Source: Streptomyces sannanensis
GTDB taxonomy: Bacteria; Actinomycetota; Actinomycetes; Streptomycetales; Streptomycetaceae
DNA length: 64,000 nucleotides
Assembly: GCF_039536205.1 (NCBI RefSeq)
Contig: NZ_BAAAYL010000001.1
Span: forward strand, 2,976,001-3,040,000
Direction: 5' to 3'
The translations under genes were made by a program, and so were the position numbers. The notes beneath the pieces are model-generated. The model was not told the DNA's origin, did no database searches, and saw nothing but the letters and a program-made list of their open reading frames with translations. Below are positions 58,750 through 64,000 of this stretch, one piece after another; the first letter of the stretch is position 1, and each line of letters starts with the position of its first letter.

Positions 58750-59621
58750 TAAGCGAACACCACCGTGCGGCGGCCGTTGAGCAGGATGCGGCGTTCCGCG
58801 TGCCACTTGACCGCGCGGGCCAGCGCCTGGCACTCCACGTCCCGGCCGATCGCGACCAGTTGCTCGGGGGTGACCTCGTGGCCGACCCGCTCGACCTCCT
58901 GCTCGATGATCGGGCCCTCGTCGAGGTCGGCGGTGACGTAGTGGGCCGTCGCGCCGATCAGCTTCACACCGCGCGCGTGAGCCTGGTGGTAGGGCTTTGC
59001 GCCCTTGAAGCTCGGCAGGAAGGAGTGGTGGATGTTGATGATCCGGCCGGACAGCTGCTTGCACAGGTCGTCCGACAGCACCTGCATGTAGCGGGCCAGC
59101 ACCACCAGCTCGACGTTCTCGCCGCGGACGATGTCCAGCAGCTGTGCCTCGGCCTCGGCCTTGCTGTCCTTGGTCACCGGGATGTGGTGGAACGGGATGT
59201 CGTACGAGCCGACCAGCTCGGCGAAGTCCGTGTGGTTGGAGACGACGGCCGCGATCTCGACCGGCAGCCCCCCGGTCCGGGCGCGGAAGAGGAGGTCGTT
59301 CAGGCAGTGGCCGAACTTGCTGACCATCAGGACGATGCGCATCCTGTCGTCGGCCCGGTGGATCTGCCAGTCCATCTGGTGCGAGTCGCCCACCGCGGCG
59401 AAGCTCGCCCGCAGCTTCTCCGCCGTCACCGGAGTCTCGGCGCTGAAGTGGACCCGCATGAAGAACAGCCCCGTGTCATGGTCGCCGAACTGCTGGCTGT
59501 CCATGATGTTGCAGCCGGTGATGAAGAGGTAGCTGGACACGGCGTGCACAATGCCCTGTTTGTCCGGGCATGACAGGGTCAGGATGTACTGGTCGGAGAT
59601 GGCGGGCTGCGACACGGTCAT
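58749..59621 (-). CDS. purU: Formyltetrahydrofolate deformylase
   Basis: A 290-residue protein; ATG 59621 is chosen, with GGAG just upstream (an in-frame GTG 18 bases earlier is possible). The N-terminal ACT domain reads YILTLSCPDKQGIVHAVSSY; the C-terminal formyltransferase-fold domain has RIVLMVSKFGHCLNDLLFRA, VVSNHTDFAELVGSYDIPFH, and the catalytic INIHHSFLPSFKGAKPYHQA with ADLDEGPIIEQEV (Asn/His/Asp set). It hydrolyses 10-formyl-THF to THF and formate, balancing one-carbon pools. Its stop codon lies in the terminal bases of a family B repeat. Confidence 0.95.
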   Translation of the reverse strand: MTVSQPAISDQYILTLSCPDKQGIVHAVSSYLFITGCNIMDSQQFGDHDTGLFFMRVHFSAETPVTAEKLRASFAAVGDSHQMDWQIHRADDRMRIVLMVSKFGHCLNDLLFRARTGGLPVEIAAVVSNHTDFAELVGSYDIPFHHIPVTKDSKAEAEAQLLDIVRGENVELVVLARYMQVLSDDLCKQLSGRIINIHHSFLPSFKGAKPYHQAHARGVKLIGATAHYVTADLDEGPIIEQEVERVGHEVTPEQLVAIGRDVECQALARAVKWHAERRILLNGRRTVVFA

Positions 59622-59650
59622 CTCCGTAGAGTGCCACAACCCGCGACCGG

Positions 59651-60097
59651 TCAGCTCGACCTGGTCAATATGCGGAGCACGTCGAGCGAGCGCGGCGGAG
59701 CGTCGGGGTCCTCGCCGTCGTTCGCGGCCAGCCGGACATGGGCGTCGCGGGCGGCCCGTACGGCCTCGGGCCAGCCGTGATGCTCCATGTACGCCGATAC
59801 CGGGGCGTCCGCCCCCACCTGGTGCATGATCCGCAGCACCCGCATGACCGCGACATCCACCAGTGCGGCCTCGTTCGAGTCACGGAAGATGGTGCCGACG
59901 TACTTCTCGGCCGACCAGTTGTCCAGCCAGGTGTCCTCGACGAGCCGGTACACGGCATCGGTGACGTCCCCGTACCCCTCGCGCGGCGTGACCCAGCACT
60001 CCTTCTGGAAGACCGGGTCGGAGAGCATGTGCAGCGCGGAACGCACATTCGCGCGCCAGCGCCACCACGGCATGTCGTTGAGCGGCATACCGCCCAT
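59651..60097 (-). CDS. SCO4402-family protein
   Basis: A 148-residue soluble protein. The sequence MPLNDMPWWRWRANVRSALH, MLSDPVFQKECWVTPREGYG and WLDNWSAEKYVGTIFRDSNE matches what I recall of the SCO4402 family of conserved Streptomyces proteins of unknown function. No catalytic motif stands out. ATG 60097 and ATG 60088 are both possible starts; neither has a strong ribosome binding site. It lies 29 bases upstream of purU on the same strand and may be cotranscribed. Confidence 0.8.
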   Translation of the reverse strand: MGGMPLNDMPWWRWRANVRSALHMLSDPVFQKECWVTPREGYGDVTDAVYRLVEDTWLDNWSAEKYVGTIFRDSNEAALVDVAVMRVLRIMHQVGADAPVSAYMEHHGWPEAVRAARDAHVRLAANDGEDPDAPPRSLDVLRILTRSS

Positions 60098-60269
60098 GGT
60101 GGAGGAGCGACGGCCGCGACGGGAAGAGGTCTCCGGACTTTGCACAATCGTCGATCGTACGTTCCCCGAATACGCGGATGGGACGGCCCCCCGCAATTCA
60201 CCTCGATGTCACCGCCAGTTGGATCAAGCTCACTCCGCCGTTCCACGGGGCGCGGAAATCTCCCTGATC

Positions 60270-61565
60270 ATGACCGGTTGGCCTCGTTCCTCCTGCACTC
60301 GTCCTTTCTCGGCCTCGACGGCGATCGCCGTGTGTACGGCGCTGGGGGCCTCCCTTCTCACGGGTTGCGGTGTCCTCCCCGGGGGTTCGGTGGGCTCCAG
60401 GGACACCCTCACGGTGATGACCTGGGCGCCGGAGGGCACCAACGCCACGAACAAGCCGGGCATGCCGGCCCTCGCGGAGGCGTACGGCCGCTGGGCCAAC
60501 GCCAACGGTGGGATCGACGGACACGAGCTCCGCGTCATCACCTGCAACGAGCGCAACACCCCGGTGGGTGCCGCCACGTGCGCCCGCCAGGCCGTCGACG
60601 AGAAGGCCGTCGCGGTCGTCGGCTCCTACAGCCAGTACGGCCGGTCCTTCATGGCTCCGCTGGAAGCGGCGGGCATCCCCTACATCGGCGGCTACGGCCT
60701 CTCCGACGAGGAGTTCACCAGCAGCCTCTCCTACCCCGTCAACGGCGGCCAGGTGGCTCTGATGGCCGGCAGCGGCAAGCAGCTGGCACGCAACTGCGCA
60801 GCGGTCGCGCTGGTACGCCCCGACTCGGTGGCGGGCGACGCCCTGCCGACCCTGCTCGACTCCGGCCTGAAGGAGGCCGGCCGCGAGCCCGCACTGGACA
60901 TCAAGGCACCGGAGGACGCCGGCGACTACACCTCGCAGGCAGACCGGGCACTCGACCACGCGGGCTCGGCCGGGAGCGACGCGGAGGGCTGCGTCAGCGC
61001 GGTGCTCGGCGAACGTACCGAGACGTTCGTCGACTCCTTCCGGCGCCTCAAGGACCGCAACGAGGCGGACAACGTCCACGTCGCCTCCATCCTGGGCAGT
61101 GTGGACCAGTCCCTGGTGAACCGTACGGGCGGGGCGAACGGCCCCTTCGAAGGCGCGTACGTCACCGGCTGGTACCCGGACTCCGGCGACCCGCGCTGGG
61201 ACGGGATGCACGAGCTCATCCGCGAGCACGCCTTCGGCGACAACCGGATCGACCCGGCCGACGTGGGCGTGCAGACCACGTACATCGCGTACACCGTGCT
61301 GAAGGCGGCCATCGAGGCGGTCGACTCCGACGAGATCGACGCACGCGCCCTCGCCAAGGCGCTCGACAACGGGCCCGGCGTCAGCACCGGCGGACTCACC
61401 CCGACCCTGCGCTGGCACATGAAGGACCTGCTCGGCGTGCCGCAGTTCCCGCGCATGGTCAACCCGGGCGTCACCTTCCAGGTCGTACGCAACGGCAAGC
61501 TGGTGTCCGACACGATGGAGGCCGTGGACGTCACCGACACGCTGACGAACTCCTCGGTCGACTGA
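60270..61565 (+). CDS. Solute-binding lipoprotein (branched-chain amino acid/LivJ-like periplasmic-binding fold)
   Basis: A 431-residue protein from ATG 60270 with a lipoprotein signal whose lipobox is LLTGC (Cys33). The mature part begins TLTVMTWAPEGTNATNKPGM and shows type I periplasmic-binding features: ALAEAYGRWANANGGIDGHE, NERNTPVGAATCARQAVDEK, VVGSYSQYGRSFMAPLEAAG, GIPYIGGYG and GAYVTGWYPDSG. It resembles Leu/Ile/Val-binding proteins, but no ABC permease or ATPase genes are adjacent, so it may be an orphan receptor or partner a distant transporter. Confidence 0.88.
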   Translation: MTGWPRSSCTRPFSASTAIAVCTALGASLLTGCGVLPGGSVGSRDTLTVMTWAPEGTNATNKPGMPALAEAYGRWANANGGIDGHELRVITCNERNTPVGAATCARQAVDEKAVAVVGSYSQYGRSFMAPLEAAGIPYIGGYGLSDEEFTSSLSYPVNGGQVALMAGSGKQLARNCAAVALVRPDSVAGDALPTLLDSGLKEAGREPALDIKAPEDAGDYTSQADRALDHAGSAGSDAEGCVSAVLGERTETFVDSFRRLKDRNEADNVHVASILGSVDQSLVNRTGGANGPFEGAYVTGWYPDSGDPRWDGMHELIREHAFGDNRIDPADVGVQTTYIAYTVLKAAIEAVDSDEIDARALAKALDNGPGVSTGGLTPTLRWHMKDLLGVPQFPRMVNPGVTFQVVRNGKLVSDTMEAVDVTDTLTNSSVD

Positions 61566-61577
61566 GACCGGTTCAGC

Positions 61578-61610
61578 GGGGAGGCCGGCCCAGGAAGGGC
61601 CGGCCTCCCC
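61578..61610. terminator. Bidirectional terminator between convergent genes
   Basis: GGGGAGGCCGGCCC pairs perfectly with its complement around AGGAA, in the 58-base gap between the binding-protein and the ATQY-repeat genes. Confidence 0.85.
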
Positions 61611-61623
61611 GCTCTTCGACCCC

Positions 61624-63048
61624 CTACAGGTCGGTGGCGGTCCGCTTCTTCAGCCCGTACTTCTCGGCGATCGCGTTCCACCGGTTCGCCGCGGACTGCT
61701 TGGCGGCGGTCGCCTCACCGCTGGCGCGGTTACCCTCCGCCGCGGACTGCGTGTTGCGCGCCTTGCCGTCCTTGCAGCCCTTCTTTCCGTCGACCTGATG
61801 GGCCCACTCGGCGTAGTGGTCGTCGGCCGACGCGGACGCCTGCCAGGCCTTGGTGAGGTCGGCCGTCAGCGCGGCATGGTCCGGCAGCTTGTCGACACTG
61901 ATGTCCTTGAGGCGGTTCACCAGATCGCGGCGCTGCCGGGCGGCGTCACGCAGGTCGCCGGCGGCGTCGTCCAGGTTGTCGCAGGCCTTGATCGACTGGA
62001 CGGCACTGATCACGGAGGCACGGCTGTTGTTGCTGTCCTCCAGCAGCTTGTCCAGTTCCTCGGCCTGGGCCTTGGCCGGGTCCTCGGCGGGCTGCGTGGC
62101 CGACTTCTGCTCGGCCTCCGGCGCGTTCGTGGCCGCGACCGGCTGCGTGCCGTTCTTGTCCTCGTCGCCGCCGCTCATCAGGGCGCCGGCGAGCAGTCCC
62201 ACGACAGCGCATCCGACGACCACCGCGCTGATCAGCACCGCGTGCGCCGGCTTGCGCGCCGGCCCCGCGCGCTCGGGCTCGGGCTCGGCGCGCCGGCCCC
62301 GCGGCCGCAGGGGCTCGTACGGGGGCGGCGGCGGCTGCTGCGGCTGCTGCGGCCTCCCTTCGTTGCGGAAGAGGCTGTCGAACTCGGAGGGCGGCTGCCG
62401 CTCCCCGTAGGCCGCCTCCTGGGCGCCCACGGGCGGCAGGTACTGCGTCGCCTCGGCGTTCCCGGGGCCCGCCGCGCCGACCGGCGGCAAATACTGCGTC
62501 GCCTCGGCGTTCCCGGGGCCCGCCGCGCCCACCGGCGGCAGGTACTGCGTCGCCTGCGCGTCGCCGGCCGCCGGGAACGGGTGCGCCGGCGCTCCGGCGG
62601 CAGGCGCGGACGGGTGCGCCATGTACTGGGTCGCCTCGGAGTCCGTACCGCCCACCGCCTCGGGCGGCAGCGCTCCTCCCGCGACCGGCGGTATGTACTG
62701 TGTCGCGCCCTGATCCACGGGCCCGCCGGCCGGCACCTCCGGCGGCAGCGGCTGGGCGGCCGGCGCGTTCCCGGCCTGCGCGGGCTCGGGCCAGCCCTGT
62801 CCCGGGTAGGGCTGCTGCCCCGGGTACGCGGACTGCGCCGGCTGACCGGCATAGCCCTGTCCGCCCGGCTGCGCCTGCGGCGGCATCGGGGACGGGCCCC
62901 AGGACTGGCCCCAGGCCTGGCCGCCCGGCGGGGTGCTCGGGGCGGCGGGGCCCCAGGAACCGCTTCCGTCCGCGGGCAGCACGACACCCTCGTGGGCGGG
63001 AGGCACCGCGGATATCTGCGGGTCCTCGCCCTGTCCGCTCTGCGTCAC
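61624..63048 (-). CDS. Membrane protein with Pro/Gln-rich ATQY-repeat N-terminus
   Basis: A 474-residue protein from GTG 63048, with GGAG upstream. The N-terminal 270 residues are disordered and contain five ATQY motifs; the last three lie in near-perfect 17-residue tandem repeats (EATQYLPPVGAAGPGNA). A single span (HAVLISAVVVGCAVVGLLAG) at about 275-295 separates this cytoplasmic part from an outside helical domain of about 165 residues (SVISAVQSIKACDNLDDAAG, LTKAWQASASADDHYAEWAH). Thr-Gln-Tyr repeats of this kind recur in Streptomyces kinase-linked proteins, so I infer a Ser/Thr-kinase target or scaffold. Function unknown. Confidence 0.75.
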   Translation of the reverse strand: MTQSGQGEDPQISAVPPAHEGVVLPADGSGSWGPAAPSTPPGGQAWGQSWGPSPMPPQAQPGGQGYAGQPAQSAYPGQQPYPGQGWPEPAQAGNAPAAQPLPPEVPAGGPVDQGATQYIPPVAGGALPPEAVGGTDSEATQYMAHPSAPAAGAPAHPFPAAGDAQATQYLPPVGAAGPGNAEATQYLPPVGAAGPGNAEATQYLPPVGAQEAAYGERQPPSEFDSLFRNEGRPQQPQQPPPPPYEPLRPRGRRAEPEPERAGPARKPAHAVLISAVVVGCAVVGLLAGALMSGGDEDKNGTQPVAATNAPEAEQKSATQPAEDPAKAQAEELDKLLEDSNNSRASVISAVQSIKACDNLDDAAGDLRDAARQRRDLVNRLKDISVDKLPDHAALTADLTKAWQASASADDHYAEWAHQVDGKKGCKDGKARNTQSAAEGNRASGEATAAKQSAANRWNAIAEKYGLKKRTATDL

Positions 63049-63152
63049 CGGGACTCCTACTTGTGAACCTACGGAATCGTCGGTTCACGCTACCGGGTGG
63101 CTCAGCGGATCTGCCACGCCCATCGGGTACGGGTACATAACAGGTGGTGCTC

Positions 63153-64000
63153 TCACGCCACCAGCATGTCGGCACGGGCACCGAACTCCCGCACCGCGGG
63201 CTCCTCCGCGTACGGTTCCAGGCGTAGCCGGAGGTCGTCCAGATAGTCCGCGCCGCGGTTGGAGCGCAGGGTGGCGAGCAACTCCACGGCCCGCAGGCCC
63301 GTATGACAGGCCTGTTCCACCTCGCGCTGCTGAACCTGGGCCGAGGCCAGCAGGATCAGCCCGATCGTGCGGCGGCGCGCCCTCGACTCCGGGTGGGCAC
63401 CAAGGGATTCCTCGGCGCGCCTGGCCGCCGCGTCGGCCTGGCCGAGGTCACGGTGGCAGTGGGCCAACTCGTCGGCCAGATAGGCCCGGTCGAAGTGCGC
63501 GATCCAGTCCGGGTCGTCACCGGAGTCCGGGTCGACGCGGTCCATCGCGGCCAGGGCCCTGCCCGCCGCCTCCTGACAGGCGCGGGCGTCGCCCATGAGC
63601 GCGTGCCCGCGCGCCTCGGCGGCGTGGAACATCGCCTCCGCACGCGGGGTGACCCGGCCTCGCGTTCCTTCCTGCGCGGCCCTCGCCAACTGGGCGATCT
63701 CGCGCGGGTTCCCGAGCTGTGCGGCGAGGTGGCTCATCGAAGCGGCCAGTACACAGCCGCCGTAGCCGCGGTCGCCGGCCGCCTGGGCGAGGCGCAGCGC
63801 CTGGATGTAGTAGCGCTGGGCGAGCGCGGGCCGGCCGGTGTCGACGGCCATGTAACCGGCGAGTTCGGTGAGCCGGGCGACGGCCGCGAAGAGCCGGCGG
63901 CCGGTGGATTCGCGGTACGAGCCGGACAGCAGCCCGGAGACGACGCTGTTGAGGTAGTGCACGACGACCGGGCGGACATGGCCGCTGCCGAACCGGTGGT
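63153..64000 (-). CDS. Transcriptional regulator C-terminal region (TPR-type helical), 5'-truncated by window edge
   Basis: The frame is open to the end of the window, so only about 280 C-terminal residues are visible. The reading RFGSGHVRPVVVHYLNSVVS, GLLSGSYRESTGRRLFAAVA, RLTELAGYMAVDTGRPALAQ and RYYIQALRLAQAAGDRGYGG is the TPR-like body found behind an XRE helix-turn-helix in many Streptomyces regulators. Repeated 34-residue-type helices continue (LADELAHCHRDLGQADAAAR). The DNA-binding domain, if present, lies outside. It ends 105 bases from the start of the ATQY-repeat gene. Confidence 0.8.
   Translation of the reverse strand, partial: HRFGSGHVRPVVVHYLNSVVSGLLSGSYRESTGRRLFAAVARLTELAGYMAVDTGRPALAQRYYIQALRLAQAAGDRGYGGCVLAASMSHLAAQLGNPREIAQLARAAQEGTRGRVTPRAEAMFHAAEARGHALMGDARACQEAAGRALAAMDRVDPDSGDDPDWIAHFDRAYLADELAHCHRDLGQADAAARRAEESLGAHPESRARRRTIGLILLASAQVQQREVEQACHTGLRAVELLATLRSNRGADYLDDLRLRLEPYAEEPAVREFGARADMLVA

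Overview
The window is a high-GC actinobacterial chromosome segment, almost certainly Streptomyces. Coding regions have extreme third-position GC. The gene content is typical of the genus: rodlins, a chaplin, an XRE/DUF397 pair, FbiC and other F420 enzymes, mycothiol-type MDMPI domains and the AfsK/AfsR/AfsS antibiotic regulators. From memory, the core gene order (an SCO4402-family gene, purU, the sigma/anti-sigma block, afsK, afsS, afsR, fbiC, the SCO4439-type carboxypeptidase, the XRE/DUF397 pair) follows the S. coelicolor SCO44xx region in mostly reversed order. I could not run a search to confirm this.

Layout. 1-4.8 kb is accessory: a DUF3592 fragment, a DUF6083-like gene, a membrane Ser/Thr kinase, and three decayed tyrosine-integrase fragments beside a tRNA 3'-end fragment, which marks an old integrative-element site. 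4.8-16.3 kb holds an ECF sigma/anti-sigma-type pair, RDD and DUF1003 membrane proteins, a MerR regulator, a large membrane protein, a D-Ala-D-Ala carboxypeptidase with a giant acidic cytoplasmic tail, a GPP34 protein and the XRE/DUF397 pair. 16.6-25.2 kb has a DraG-fold protein lacking the usual catalytic aspartates, fbiC with an F420-dependent oxidoreductase, a CehA-type PHP hydrolase and an APC permease. 26-34.7 kb carries afsR, afsS and afsK, with degraded toxin-like and DUF397 debris and two secreted proteins between afsS and afsK. 36.9-50.9 kb looks like a cell-surface island set into this core: three near-identical rodlins, a GH26-like hydrolase, an eight-gene Wzx/Wzy-type exopolysaccharide operon on the minus strand, a short chaplin and two small secreted proteins. 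51-64 kb returns to core genes: VKOR, DUF5949, a PNPOx-like protein, MFS, a partner-switching set (HATPase, STAS, sigma, and a zinc-finger anti-sigma domain fused to MDMPI), purU, a solute-binding lipoprotein, an ATQY-repeat membrane protein and a truncated TPR-type regulator.

How the genes work together. AfsK (a PQQ-propeller kinase), AfsR (SARP-NB-ARC-TPR) and AfsS form the known phospho-relay controlling antibiotic production; a direct-repeat operator and a long hairpin lie upstream of afsS. The island encodes everything for lipid-linked polysaccharide assembly: a priming transferase, two GT4 enzymes, a MurJ/Wzx-type flippase, a Wzy-type polymerase, a Wzz-like protein, a deacetylase and a CelD-type GNAT. 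It sits beside rodlin and chaplin genes, so polysaccharide and amyloid coat may be laid down together on aerial hyphae or spores.

The window also carries dispersed non-coding palindromic repeats of at least two related families. Several of their ends coincide with stop codons of flanking genes, and one copy contains nine tandem 13-bp units. The surface island and the stop-codon-linked repeats are the best candidates for undescribed biology here.
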